Below, piece by piece: positions 42,605 through 52,125 of a stretch of 64,000 nucleotides of DNA. The first letter of the stretch is position 1; each line of letters begins with the position of its first letter. Source of the stretch: a virus; IMG/VR virus record IMGVR_UViG_3300024495_000029, positions 1-64,000 of that record. The stretch is one strand, 5' to 3'. A model generated the notes under the pieces. The model made no database searches. It saw nothing but the letters and a program-made list of their open reading frames with translations, and was not told the origin of the DNA. Made by a program: the position numbers and the translations under genes.

Positions 42605-44539
42605 ATGTCTAGAACTATTGATAACCCTTATGAAAACTTCATAGCCTTGTCTCGATATGCGAGATGGATTGAAGATGAAAATCGTCGTGAGACTTGGGGT
42701 GAAACCGTAGATAGATATTTTTCTTTTATGCTTGATCATTTAAAGAATAACTACAACTATTCTCCTGAATCAAAATTTGTTGAAGAATTAAAAGAAGCAG
42801 TTTATAGCAGAAATGTTATGCCATCAATGAGGGCTGTAATGACTGCAGGAACAGCTCTTGCAAGAGACAATGTTGCAGGATATAACTGTTCATTTGTTCC
42901 AGTAGATTCTCCAAGATCTTTTGACGAAACAATGTATATACTAATGTGTGGAACAGGTGTAGGTTTTTCTGTTGAATACAAGTATGTTAATAAACTTCCT
43001 GCCGTCCCAGAATCATTTGAAAAATCAACCACTACTATCGTTGTAGAAGATTCAAAGAATGGTTGGGCAAAATCTTATCGTGAACTTCTAGCAATGCTTT
43101 GGGCAGGACAAATTCCTTCTATTGATGTTTCTAAACTTCGTCCAGCAGGTGCACGTCTTAAGACTATGGGTGGTAGATCATCTGGTCCACAGCCACTAAT
43201 CAACCTTTTTGATTTTACTATTGCTAAATTTAAGCAAGCAGCAGGACGTCAATTAAAGCCCATTGAAGCACATGACATAATGTGTAAGATTGGTGAAGTA
43301 GTAGTTGTTGGTGGAGTTCGTCGTTCTGCAATGATTTCTCTATCTAATATTAATGATATTGAAATGGCTGCAGCAAAATCTGGTAATTGGTGGGAACAAA
43401 ATTCTCAACGTGCCTTGTCCAACAATTCAGTAGCATACTCTCGTAAACCAGCAATGGAACAATTTATTGCGGAATGGAAAAATTTATATGACTCAAAATC
43501 TGGTGAGCGTGGCATATACAATGTTGCCGCTGCTCAAAAACAAGCAGCAAGATGGGGACGTAGAGACCCTGAAATTCACTACGGAACTAACCCCTGTTCA
43601 GAGATTATTCTCAGACCTTACCAGTTTTGCAACTTATCTGAAGTTGTAATTCGTGAAAAAGATACAAAAAAGGATATTGAGCGAAAAGTTGTTTTAGCTA
43701 CAATTCTTGGAACATGGCAATCAACTTTAACTGACTTTAAATATCTTCGTAAAGTATGGAAAGATAATACAGAAGAAGAGCGCCTATTAGGTGTTTCTAT
43801 TACTGGACAATTTGGACATAAGTTTATGTCTGGTCAAGAAGGGCTTGATAAACTTGGAAAGTTCTTAAATGAACTCAGAGATCTTGCTAGAGCTTGGAAT
43901 AAAGAAGAAGCAGAGTCTTTAGGCATTAATCCATCTGCTGCAATTACTTGTGTAAAACCATCAGGAACCGTTTCACAATTAACTGGAGTTTCTTCAGGAA
44001 TGCATCCCTGGCATTCTCCATATTACATTCGCACAGTTCGTGGAGATAAAAAAGATCCACTTTCAACTTTCTTAAAAGAAGTTGGAATTCCATATGAAGA
44101 TGATTTCATGAAGCCAAATGACACTTATGTATTTTCATTTCCAGTAAAAGCACCAGAAGGTGCAATTGTTCGTGATGATTTAACAGCCTTGGATCATTTG
44201 AATACTTGGCTTGTGTATCAACGTGAATGGTGTGAACATAAACCTTCTATTACCGTATCAGTAAAAGAAGATGAGTGGATGGAGGTAGGCGCTTGGGTTT
44301 ATCATTATTTTGATGAAGTATCTGGTATTTCATTTTTGCCCCATTCCGATCATTCATATAAGCAGGCTCCATATCAAGAAATTACAGAAACAGAATACTT
44401 AGAGTTACTTGCTAAAATGCCTTCTAATATTCGCTGGGAAGATTTGTCTTTTTACGAGACAGAGGACGGGACAAGTGGCACACAGACGCTTGCCTGTACA
44501 TCAGACGGTAACTGTGAAATTGTAGATATTACCGCCTAG
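42605..44539 (+). CDS. nrdJ: class II (B12-dependent) ribonucleotide reductase
   Basis: 644 residues. NCSFVPV supplies the first redox Cys. NPCSEI (Cys331, Glu333) is the active-site finger loop of the monomeric adenosylcobalamin type, and CNLSEV gives the second redox Cys. A C-terminal CTSDGNC pair should accept electrons from thioredoxin. The enzyme converts ribonucleotides to deoxyribonucleotides without an NrdB partner. The thioredoxin at 17702 could serve it. Slightly shorter than Lactobacillus-type relatives. Confidence 0.88.
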   Translation: MSRTIDNPYENFIALSRYARWIEDENRRETWGETVDRYFSFMLDHLKNNYNYSPESKFVEELKEAVYSRNVMPSMRAVMTAGTALARDNVAGYNCSFVPVDSPRSFDETMYILMCGTGVGFSVEYKYVNKLPAVPESFEKSTTTIVVEDSKNGWAKSYRELLAMLWAGQIPSIDVSKLRPAGARLKTMGGRSSGPQPLINLFDFTIAKFKQAAGRQLKPIEAHDIMCKIGEVVVVGGVRRSAMISLSNINDIEMAAAKSGNWWEQNSQRALSNNSVAYSRKPAMEQFIAEWKNLYDSKSGERGIYNVAAAQKQAARWGRRDPEIHYGTNPCSEIILRPYQFCNLSEVVIREKDTKKDIERKVVLATILGTWQSTLTDFKYLRKVWKDNTEEERLLGVSITGQFGHKFMSGQEGLDKLGKFLNELRDLARAWNKEEAESLGINPSAAITCVKPSGTVSQLTGVSSGMHPWHSPYYIRTVRGDKKDPLSTFLKEVGIPYEDDFMKPNDTYVFSFPVKAPEGAIVRDDLTALDHLNTWLVYQREWCEHKPSITVSVKEDEWMEVGAWVYHYFDEVSGISFLPHSDHSYKQAPYQEITETEYLELLAKMPSNIRWEDLSFYETEDGTSGTQTLACTSDGNCEIVDITA

Positions 44540-44585
44540 TGGTAGAATATATCTATGGGCCAAAAACCCATTAAGGAGAAAATAT

Positions 44586-44771
44586 ATGAATGAAAAACTA
44601 AAAGCAGTACTAGCATCATATGCACGTACAGCAGTATCAGCAGCATTAGCTGTTTACATGACTGGAAATACAGACGCTAAGGCAATGGCAACAGCTGCCC
44701 TTGCAGCAATTGTAGGACCTCTAGCAAGAGCATTGAATCCAAAAGACGGAGCTTTTGGCATTGTAAAGTAA
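44586..44771 (+). CDS. small membrane protein, holin-like
   Basis: 61 residues. LKAVLASYARTAVSAALAVYM and a second Ala-rich hydrophobic segment surround a short TDAKAM turn, ending in LNPKDGAFG. Such two-segment proteins at the start of tail regions are often annotated as holins in freshwater actinophages; here it is about 31 kb from the endolysin. Confidence 0.55.
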   Translation: MNEKLKAVLASYARTAVSAALAVYMTGNTDAKAMATAALAAIVGPLARALNPKDGAFGIVK

Positions 44772-44783
44772 ATTACTTTAGAG

Positions 44784-44822
44784 TGGTCCCTGTGCTAAAA
44801 TTGGCATAGGGACCATTTTTTT
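44784..44822 (+). terminator. rho-independent terminator
   Basis: TGGTCCCT and AGGGACCA form the arms (44784-44815) with a GC pair inside, followed by seven T. Strong. Confidence 0.85.
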
Positions 44823-44844
44823 AAATAAAATAAGGCAGGTTATT

Positions 44845-45189
44845 GTGGCATCAATAAAAAATTTTGACGTTGACCAAGGCGCAACTTTTACATTTCAAGT
44901 TGAGTATTTAGACTCAACAAATGCCCCTATTGATTTAACTGGAAGTACGGCTAAAATGCAGATCCGTGATACAAAAGGCGGAAAACAATTGATTGCTACA
45001 TTAACAACCCCATCAACAAATGGAATATCTATAGTTGGAAATAAAGTAAATGTTACAGTCCCCGCATCTGCAACAAACAAGTTAATATTTCCAAAGTCTG
45101 CTTACGACATTCTTGTAACAGATACAAATGGAAATAAAATTCGTTTATTAGAAGGATTTTTAACTCTAGATAGGTCGGTAACGGTTTGA
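44845..45189 (+). CDS. tail-fibre-associated protein, BppU-N-like
   Basis: 114 residues from GTG. A single beta-sandwich with DQGATFTFQVEY, STAKMQIRDTKGG and LLEGFLTLDRSVTV, a layout known from baseplate upper-protein N-terminal domains. First gene of the tail-fibre run. Confidence 0.55.
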   Translation: MASIKNFDVDQGATFTFQVEYLDSTNAPIDLTGSTAKMQIRDTKGGKQLIATLTTPSTNGISIVGNKVNVTVPASATNKLIFPKSAYDILVTDTNGNKIRLLEGFLTLDRSVTV

Positions 45190-45644
45190 TGGCCAACGAA
45201 AAAGTAATAGTTAATGAAACAGTAAATAAAGTTGTTATTTCTGGAACGGGTGCCCAGGGACCAAGAGGAAAAGGAATCCTAAATGGAAATGGGACTCCAT
45301 CAAACAGCTTGGGTCTTCAAGGCGATTTTTATTATGATAAAGACACGACAAGATTTTATGGCCCAAAGCCAAACGATTTAAGTTGGCAAGGTGCTCCAAA
45401 TTATCTATTGAATACAGAGGTAGCCCTTGTATTTCCTTGGGAATTAGCTCAGGTTCATCCACCAGATGCACAACATCCAGGCGTTTATTGGGTTCCTATA
45501 GAACATAATTTACAATTTCATCCAAATGTAACTGTAAAAGCTAGTAGCGGGGACGTATTGGAAACAGGAATAGACTATAATAGTATTAATATGCTGACAT
45601 TAACCATGACGCAACAATTTTCTGGGACAGCCTACCTGTCCTAA
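45189..45644 (+). CDS. short tail fibre with collagen-like start
   Basis: 151 residues, start at the ATG overlapping the previous stop. GAQGPRGKG is a short collagen-like segment, LQGDFYYDKDTTRFYGPK a fibre knob motif, and a beta-rich C terminus follows. Probably trimeric tail-fibre material. Confidence 0.6.
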   Translation: MANEKVIVNETVNKVVISGTGAQGPRGKGILNGNGTPSNSLGLQGDFYYDKDTTRFYGPKPNDLSWQGAPNYLLNTEVALVFPWELAQVHPPDAQHPGVYWVPIEHNLQFHPNVTVKASSGDVLETGIDYNSINMLTLTMTQQFSGTAYLS

Positions 45645-45661
45645 AAGAGGAGTAACAAAAT

Positions 45662-47164
45662 ATGGCAAGAAAATTTTTAGTTAGTTTAGATCTCTCAAAG
45701 AATGAGCTTTTGAATGCTCGTATTCAAAACCTTCCTTCTGCATCTAAACCACAAAATCCAGTCACTGGTCAAATTTATTATGATACCACTGACAACTTCC
45801 TCTATTTCTGGAATGGCACAACATGGCTAAGAGCATCAGGTGATTTTGGAAACGGTGGACTCACATCCTCTCTATTCTTTGGTAATACAAATTCCGACGG
45901 CGTAGCAACATCGGTTGCTCGTGCAGATCATACACACGATATTCCAGACGTACTAGGTACAGCTGGTCAAATTGATGTTTCTAAAAATGAAATTACTGGA
46001 GATGCAACATTCTCTCTTATTAATACTGGCGTAACAGCTGGTACTTATGGTGCAGTAGATACATCAGTAACATTTACAGTTGATGCTAAAGGTAGAATTA
46101 CTTCTGCATCACAAGCAGCAATTTCAATTTCAACAGATCAAGTAAATGGACTTCAAGAATATATTGAAGACAAGGTTGGAAATCTTGTTGTTGCTGGAGA
46201 AGGCATTGATGTAACTTATGATGATGCCGCAGGACATTTTACAATTGATGCAGAGCTTGCAACAGATACCAATAGAGGTGTAGCTAGCTTTGATGCAACA
46301 GATTTTACAGTAACATCTGGCAATGTAACTCTTAATTCAGAAAGAGTGCAAGACATTGTTGGCGGAATGGTTACTGCTCCAAATACCGAATCAGGTATTA
46401 CAGTCACATATGACGATGCAAATGGAAAACTAGATTTTAATGTAAACGATCCTACAATTACAATAAGCGGTGACGTATCTGGTTCCGCAGTAATGACAAA
46501 CCTTGGAAATGTAGAAATTACTACAACAATCCAGCCAAACTCCGTAGCTCTTGGAACAGACACTACAGGAGATTATGTAGCTGGTATTCAAGGAACTGCA
46601 AATGAAATTGAAGTAACAAATTCAGGCGGAGAAGGATCAGTAGTTACAATTGGTCTTCCAAACGATGTATCAATTGCTGGAACTCTTAATGTTGGTGGCA
46701 GCCTAAACGTACAGGGCTCAATTAACTCTGTAAATACAACTCAAGTAAATATCTCTGATAATAAGATTAATCTTAACAGCGATATGCCACACAACCAGGC
46801 CCCAAGCGTTGATGCTGGAATTATTGTTCATCGTGGACAAGAAGCTGATGCACTTTTAACATGGGATGAAACACAAGATGCTTGGACCACTGGTCTTGAT
46901 GGCGGTAGACAATATGCTGTAGCACGTAAATTTGCTGCAGATCTTTCAGACTCAGCACAATATGTAACAGTAAGTAATGCTGGAGCAGTCTTTGTTGTTA
47001 ATCATGGATTAAATAGTAGAGATATTGCAATTCAAGTTTATGAAACTGCAGCTGAATGGAATAACGTTGAAGTTGATACAGAAAGAACCACTGCTAACAC
47101 AGTAACAATAAGATTTGCAACTGCGCCAGCAAACGGAGCATACAGAGTAGTTATAACAGGATAA
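45662..47164 (+). CDS. tail fibre protein
   Basis: 500 residues of repeating beta structure. GQIYYDTTDNFLYFWNGTTW is the common phage fibre motif near residue 38; later repeats have VTYDDANGKLDF and similar. The end (residues 425-500) looks like a receptor-binding tip. AGGAGTAAC ribosome site. Confidence 0.7.
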   Translation: MARKFLVSLDLSKNELLNARIQNLPSASKPQNPVTGQIYYDTTDNFLYFWNGTTWLRASGDFGNGGLTSSLFFGNTNSDGVATSVARADHTHDIPDVLGTAGQIDVSKNEITGDATFSLINTGVTAGTYGAVDTSVTFTVDAKGRITSASQAAISISTDQVNGLQEYIEDKVGNLVVAGEGIDVTYDDAAGHFTIDAELATDTNRGVASFDATDFTVTSGNVTLNSERVQDIVGGMVTAPNTESGITVTYDDANGKLDFNVNDPTITISGDVSGSAVMTNLGNVEITTTIQPNSVALGTDTTGDYVAGIQGTANEIEVTNSGGEGSVVTIGLPNDVSIAGTLNVGGSLNVQGSINSVNTTQVNISDNKINLNSDMPHNQAPSVDAGIIVHRGQEADALLTWDETQDAWTTGLDGGRQYAVARKFAADLSDSAQYVTVSNAGAVFVVNHGLNSRDIAIQVYETAAEWNNVEVDTERTTANTVTIRFATAPANGAYRVVITG

Positions 47165-47168
47165 CAAC

Positions 47169-47468
47169 ATGGCAAGACAATTTCTAGCAACTCTGTCACT
47201 GCCAACACTTCCAAGTCATCCGACTGACGGACATGCTGGATCTTTATATTACAATACATCAATGAGTGCATTGATGATGCATACTGGTTCAACTTGGATG
47301 CCAGTAAATTCTAATCAATATGTTTTAGAAGACCATATTCATACATATGATGGACCAATACATACTGTCATTGCTGGATCTTATAACCCTAATTTAACAA
47401 TATTTGATGGTGGCGATGGCGGAACACAATATTCTTCAGATACAAATCTTGATGGAGGACTTTCATAA
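47169..47468 (+). CDS. small fibre-like protein
   Basis: 99 residues. SLYYNTSMSALMMHTGSTW repeats the fibre motif of the previous protein, and a Gly/Asp-rich tail follows. It may be an adaptor between fibre segments. Confidence 0.55.
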   Translation: MARQFLATLSLPTLPSHPTDGHAGSLYYNTSMSALMMHTGSTWMPVNSNQYVLEDHIHTYDGPIHTVIAGSYNPNLTIFDGGDGGTQYSSDTNLDGGLS

Positions 47469-48955
47469 TGGCAATTAGAATTCAACTACGTAGAGATACT
47501 GAAGCAAACTGGATTTTAAAAGACCCAATTCTAAAACCAGGAGAACTTGCATTATCACTTGATAAAGGAAGATTTAAATGTGGATTTTCTGAAACATCAA
47601 AATGGTCTGATTGTTATTATTTGAATGTATTGCCTTCAGAATTAGCTGAAGCAGCTCAGGATGCAATAGGGCTTGCAGTAAATCATAATGATCATTCTCA
47701 TATTACAGTAACATATAATGACTCTACCAATAAATTTGTATTTGCCACAGCCCCAGAAGTAGTTTTAAGTGGTGGACTAAATGATACTTTAGAAGATTAT
47801 GTAACTTTAGCATATTTTACTGGATTAATTGATGAAGCAAATGGAATTCCATCTTTAGATAATAATTCTTTAATTGATCCAGCACAAATACCACCATCCA
47901 TTGCTAGATTAGCGTCTCCAACTTTTACTGGAACAGTTTCTGGGATTACAAAATCTATGGTAGGACTTTCAGATGTAGATAACACATCTGATGCAAATAA
48001 ACCAATATCTACAGCAACGCAAACCGCCCTTAACTTGAAAGCTCCATTAGCATCTCCAACATTTACAGGAACTACAACAACAGGAAACTTATCTGTATCT
48101 GGAAACCTTACAGTTACTGGTGCAACAACAACTCAATCAACACAAAATCTTTCTGTTGCTAATCCACTTATCTACGTTGGAGAAAATAATCAATCAAACA
48201 TTATTGACGTAGGAATAGTTGGAAGTTTTAATGATGGAACTTATCAACATACAGGCCTTGCAAGAGATCATACTCAAAATAAATGGAGACTTTTTAAAGG
48301 GGTTTCTACCGAACCAACAACAGTTATTAATTGGACTCAGGCAGTAGCAGATGATTTAATTGTTGGTGGCTTAAATGCATCTACAGTATCCGCAACTACA
48401 TCAATTACTACACCCTCGTTGACAGCATCCACACTTATAACAACTGCAGGACTTACAGTAACAGGAACATTGACAATTCCAACAGAATCAATTAAAAGTT
48501 CTGATTTAGAATGGGAACACTATGCAAATGAATCAGACCTTCCTTCCGCAGCAACAAAGCATGGAATGTTTGCACATGTTCATGGCACTGGAGCGGCATA
48601 CTATGCTCATTCTGGATCCTGGTACAAGCTTGCTAAGGTTACAGATATATCAGACAATAACTTAACTACAATATCTCAACAAACAGCATCATATACCCCA
48701 GGCTTAATGGATGCTTTTAAATTAATTGAAATGACAACAGGAACACTCACCTTGCCAAATGATGCAACAGTAAATTTCCCAGTTGGAACATATATAGAGG
48801 TTTTACAAACCACAACAAATCAAATAACAATCAACGGAACAGGCTTTACCCCAAATGCAACACCTGGATTAAAGTTAAGAACTCAATGGAGTAGCGCAAC
48901 CTGTTTAAAACGTGGCGCTAATTCGTGGGTGGTATTTGGAGACTTGGTTGCATAA
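47468..48955 (+). CDS. tail fibre protein
   Basis: 495 residues. MAIRIQLRRDTEANW at the start is a phage fibre/hyaluronidase-like N-terminal pattern. Repeats of TFTGT and LASPTFTG (about 155-210) build a beta-helix. A C-terminal tip (350-495) follows. Overlaps the previous gene by one base. Confidence 0.7.
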   Translation: MAIRIQLRRDTEANWILKDPILKPGELALSLDKGRFKCGFSETSKWSDCYYLNVLPSELAEAAQDAIGLAVNHNDHSHITVTYNDSTNKFVFATAPEVVLSGGLNDTLEDYVTLAYFTGLIDEANGIPSLDNNSLIDPAQIPPSIARLASPTFTGTVSGITKSMVGLSDVDNTSDANKPISTATQTALNLKAPLASPTFTGTTTTGNLSVSGNLTVTGATTTQSTQNLSVANPLIYVGENNQSNIIDVGIVGSFNDGTYQHTGLARDHTQNKWRLFKGVSTEPTTVINWTQAVADDLIVGGLNASTVSATTSITTPSLTASTLITTAGLTVTGTLTIPTESIKSSDLEWEHYANESDLPSAATKHGMFAHVHGTGAAYYAHSGSWYKLAKVTDISDNNLTTISQQTASYTPGLMDAFKLIEMTTGTLTLPNDATVNFPVGTYIEVLQTTTNQITINGTGFTPNATPGLKLRTQWSSATCLKRGANSWVVFGDLVA

Positions 48956-50040
48956 TGAAAAAATCAAGTAAAAGATCTAAATTAACATCCAGAACATACG
49001 TACCAGATTTAACTGGTTTAACAAGAGCTCAAGCTGAAGCTGCATTAACTGCAGCAGGACTTAAATTTACTTCCTCAAGTATTGTTACAAATTATTCAAA
49101 CGAAGATCAAAAATTTACTTCTTTGCCAACATATACAACTAATCAAGTTGTTCCACGTGAAACAACAATTGATTTTGTTTATAAAGCTTATCAAGGAATA
49201 GCCGTTCCAAACGTTAATGGCCTTTCTCAAACTGCTGCCACAACAGCAATTACTGGCGCTGGATTAGTTGTTGGTACAGTTTCTGGAACAACAGGCTCAG
49301 ACTCCAGTCTTGATCAAAAAATTACAGGTCAAAGCGTTTCGGCAGGAAGTTTAGTTGATAGAGGAACAACTATTAATTTAACTTTATATACATATGTGGC
49401 GCCATACAATAACCCATATAGTAATCCGCCGCCATATGGAAACTACAGCAATTATAGTAATTATGATAATTATAGTAATTATGGTAATTATAATAATTAT
49501 AGTAATGTGCCAGCAGATCCACCTTCAACTCCACCTGCAGATCCACCAATTAGCGTCACATGGAAAAGCTTAGGAGTACACACACTTGTCAGAACGCCAG
49601 AAGGTTTGGTTGCTGCTGGAAGTTTAAAAGTAGGAGATGTTTTAATTTCTGCAAATATTGAAGGCGTTCCATATATGTCTACGCCAGAATCTTTTCAGAG
49701 TATTTATAATTGGACTGACTCAAATCCAAATATTGAATATACAACAACAACTGTTGTAATGGTTCACAAAAAAATTGGAGATACGGTTGTAGCAATTAAT
49801 GGAGATATATTTTCTCAATACCATTATGTTTTAGTAAAAAGAGACGGACTTGCAAGATTTATAGCAACAGGAGATATTGTTGAGTCTGATCAAATATATA
49901 GTTATGCATCGAATTCGTTTGTGCCAATAACAATGCTTCAATCCGTTCCAGTTTCTCATGAAATTATTTCTATAGACTGTGAACCATATGACATATTTTT
50001 TACTTCAGAAATGTTGGTACACGACTCGGTTTCGATTTAA
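48955..50040 (+). CDS. PASTA-repeat/Hint-domain protein
   Basis: 361 residues. Two PASTA-like repeats (about 14-80 and 82-148), each with V-P-[DN]-[LV]-x-G-L and A-G-L, are followed by a Pro/Asn/Tyr stretch with N-Y-S/D/G/N units (about 160-195). The C-terminal domain (205-361) looks like Hint. Ser205 stands where inteins have Cys1 (SLGVHTLVRTPEG), SLKVGDVL follows, and LVHDS ends the domain. PASTA may bind peptidoglycan; the Hint part might self-process. It lies at the end of a fibre run, so it is probably on the virion. Confidence 0.6.
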   Translation: MKKSSKRSKLTSRTYVPDLTGLTRAQAEAALTAAGLKFTSSSIVTNYSNEDQKFTSLPTYTTNQVVPRETTIDFVYKAYQGIAVPNVNGLSQTAATTAITGAGLVVGTVSGTTGSDSSLDQKITGQSVSAGSLVDRGTTINLTLYTYVAPYNNPYSNPPPYGNYSNYSNYDNYSNYGNYNNYSNVPADPPSTPPADPPISVTWKSLGVHTLVRTPEGLVAAGSLKVGDVLISANIEGVPYMSTPESFQSIYNWTDSNPNIEYTTTTVVMVHKKIGDTVVAINGDIFSQYHYVLVKRDGLARFIATGDIVESDQIYSYASNSFVPITMLQSVPVSHEIISIDCEPYDIFFTSEMLVHDSVSI

Positions 50041-50041
50041 A

Positions 50042-50533
50042 ATGTTATTGAAATGGCCAGATGTACTAAACGGATATTGGATGCAAGTCACTAAGTTTGA
50101 TAATCATCCTACTTTAAATTACTGTGGATCACTTTATAAAAATAATAAACATAAAAGTGGAACAATAATTTTATCAAATTATATATTAAATGATTATCCA
50201 GACATCTATGCAACTTTAGATAAAAATAATGAGTTAAACAGGGTATATACAAATCCCTCTTTAAGACCTTCACATGTTTGGGAATGGTTGGGAGTTGTTA
50301 GTAAACTTTTTTTTATTAATAATTTGAAAGATGATTTTCAGGCACCAAAAATAAGAAATAAAACAGCTCAAAATGGATATTTTAGATCTCAAAAAATAAT
50401 GAATCAGTTAGACAAGTATAGTCTTGATGAATTGACCTTTACAGACCATATTGAAGAACCACCAAGAGATTTTATGTATCCTACCATATGGTACAATAAA
50501 AGAATAAAAGAGGTAATTAATGAAAAGAATTGA
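50042..50533 (+). CDS. hypothetical protein of the modification cassette
   Basis: 163 residues, start at the ATG at 50042 one base after the previous stop. Features SHVWEWLGVVSKLFF and a C-terminal YPTIWYNKRIKEV; no Cys cluster. Possibly a small transferase or structural protein. The overlap with the next gene ties it to the cassette. Confidence 0.5.
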   Translation: MLLKWPDVLNGYWMQVTKFDNHPTLNYCGSLYKNNKHKSGTIILSNYILNDYPDIYATLDKNNELNRVYTNPSLRPSHVWEWLGVVSKLFFINNLKDDFQAPKIRNKTAQNGYFRSQKIMNQLDKYSLDELTFTDHIEEPPRDFMYPTIWYNKRIKEVINEKN

Positions 50534-51041
50534 TTATTTAAATGGTATAGCATGTTTTGAAGAAGTCTCTAATGGAATAGATTTTTCTTTGGTTACTTAT
50601 GAAAAAACAAATAATTTTTTTGGAAATGAAATATATGAAGCAAGTTTTAATTTTGGCAAAAACGATAATAATTTAAAAATAAAAACATTTTTTTATAAAA
50701 GCATTTTTACAGCAGTAAATGATTATTGTAAAAATAATTTAATTGAAATAAAAAAAGATATGTGGATCAAATTTGAAAATCATTTAATACAATTTCCAGG
50801 AAATGAAGATCCGCAATTAAACAAAAGGTGTGCTGACTTAAATGAAGGAAAATATGTCATGTTATATTGTTTAGATACAATAAATGATGGAGGATTTATT
50901 ACAATACCAAATCAAAACTTTTCTATTCATTTGCAACAAAATTCAATGTTAGTTTTTCCAACTGGTAAAGATTATGAATATAATATTCATAAAATTGGTG
51001 GCAATAAAGAAAGAAAATTTATAGAAATGGTTATTGGATGA
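50520..51041 (+). CDS. cupin/2OG-like beta-helix protein
   Basis: 173 residues. The C-terminal half ends DGGFITIPNQNFSIHLQQNSMLVFP, typical of the last strands of a 2OG-oxygenase jelly-roll, but an HxD motif is not evident. It may be a non-catalytic partner of the enzymes at 51038 and 52126. Confidence 0.45.
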   Translation: MKRIDYLNGIACFEEVSNGIDFSLVTYEKTNNFFGNEIYEASFNFGKNDNNLKIKTFFYKSIFTAVNDYCKNNLIEIKKDMWIKFENHLIQFPGNEDPQLNKRCADLNEGKYVMLYCLDTINDGGFITIPNQNFSIHLQQNSMLVFPTGKDYEYNIHKIGGNKERKFIEMVIG

Positions 51042-51583
51042 ATGTATTTAAAGTTGAAAAAGTTTTTGAACAATCCTATTTTGAATATGTTCAAGACTAT
51101 TTTAAAAATCATCATTTTTTAAACAATGCAGAATATGATTTTTATAACAGCAAAAGAATAGATTCTTTTGATGATTCAGTTTTAAAAAGTATATTACACA
51201 CATTACATGAACCAGCAAAAAAATGGTTTAATAATGAATCAATTGTTCCAACATATGCAATATTTTCAGAATACTCTGGACAACAAGCGCATCTAAATCC
51301 GCATAAAGATTCTGGTCCATGCACATATACTTTAGATATAGGTCTTTATCATGATACCCCATGGCCTTTGATAATTGAAGGAAAAGAATATTTATTTTTA
51401 GAAAACGAAGCTATTGGATTTTATGCCAACGATCAAGATCATTGGAAAAAAGAATTCCCAGACCCTGAAAAAAATAAAGTTGGAATATTATTAGTTCATT
51501 ATGTTGACCCAGACCACATTTGGCTTACATTAAAGCCAGAAGTTCAAAAAATTGTAAGACAAAGAATTAAAACATTATCATGA
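51038..51583 (+). CDS. 2OG-oxygenase-like protein
   Basis: 181 residues. LNPHKDSGPCTYTLDIGLY provides an HxD, and DQDHWKKEF or the later HYVDPDHIW may give the distal His; a basic residue for 2-oxoglutarate is not clear. The ATG overlaps the previous TGA. Probable hydroxylase, medium certainty. Confidence 0.5.
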   Translation: MNVFKVEKVFEQSYFEYVQDYFKNHHFLNNAEYDFYNSKRIDSFDDSVLKSILHTLHEPAKKWFNNESIVPTYAIFSEYSGQQAHLNPHKDSGPCTYTLDIGLYHDTPWPLIIEGKEYLFLENEAIGFYANDQDHWKKEFPDPEKNKVGILLVHYVDPDHIWLTLKPEVQKIVRQRIKTLS

Positions 51584-52125
51584 TAACAAAAAACATTAAT
51601 GTAGAAGGAATTTCAAAAGCAATTGATGTTGTTAAAAATAATTTTGACAGTATTTATTTATTTGAGTCTGGAGATAGGGCAAAGTTACTAGATCAGATTG
51701 TCACATATGATCCAAGACAATTTAATGTTTTTGGCATATATGATCAAGCAATATACCTAGCTTACAAGGACATAGTCGACTGCTTGATAGAAGAATGCAG
51801 TAATAAAAATGTTAATATTAAAAAATGTGAATATTATATTTCTTCTGAATATTTTAATTCAAAGGTTGATCCCAAATTTCTTTATGATTTTGGTGGGGTG
51901 TCAATTCCATGTTTTAATGGGCTAATTTCTTTACAAAATAAAGAAATTGTTGTATACTTAAATGGAAAAGAGCAGGCCTTATCGCAAGGTACCATGCTAT
52001 TTTTTGAGTCTGGGAAAAGTATTAAATATGATGCTACAGAATTAGAATGTATATATTTTAATATTGCACCAAGATTCATGATTCAAGATCAATATCCATT
52101 CAAATGGATACCTATAGGAGTATAA
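51580..52125 (+). CDS. hypothetical beta-rich protein of the cassette
   Basis: 181 residues. GGVSIPCFNGLISLQ, KEIVVYLNGKEQALSQGTMLFFESG and a final YFNIAPRFM suggest the same jelly-roll class, without clear metal ligands. ATGA overlap with the gene before. The 22955 product ends in the same FNLAPS-like way. Confidence 0.45.
   Translation: MITKNINVEGISKAIDVVKNNFDSIYLFESGDRAKLLDQIVTYDPRQFNVFGIYDQAIYLAYKDIVDCLIEECSNKNVNIKKCEYYISSEYFNSKVDPKFLYDFGGVSIPCFNGLISLQNKEIVVYLNGKEQALSQGTMLFFESGKSIKYDATELECIYFNIAPRFMIQDQYPFKWIPIGV

Noticed and set aside
48955-50040. Active intein splicing of the PASTA-Hint protein
   Set aside because: Only five residues follow Ser358, so there is no real C-extein; cleavage is possible but classical splicing is unlikely.
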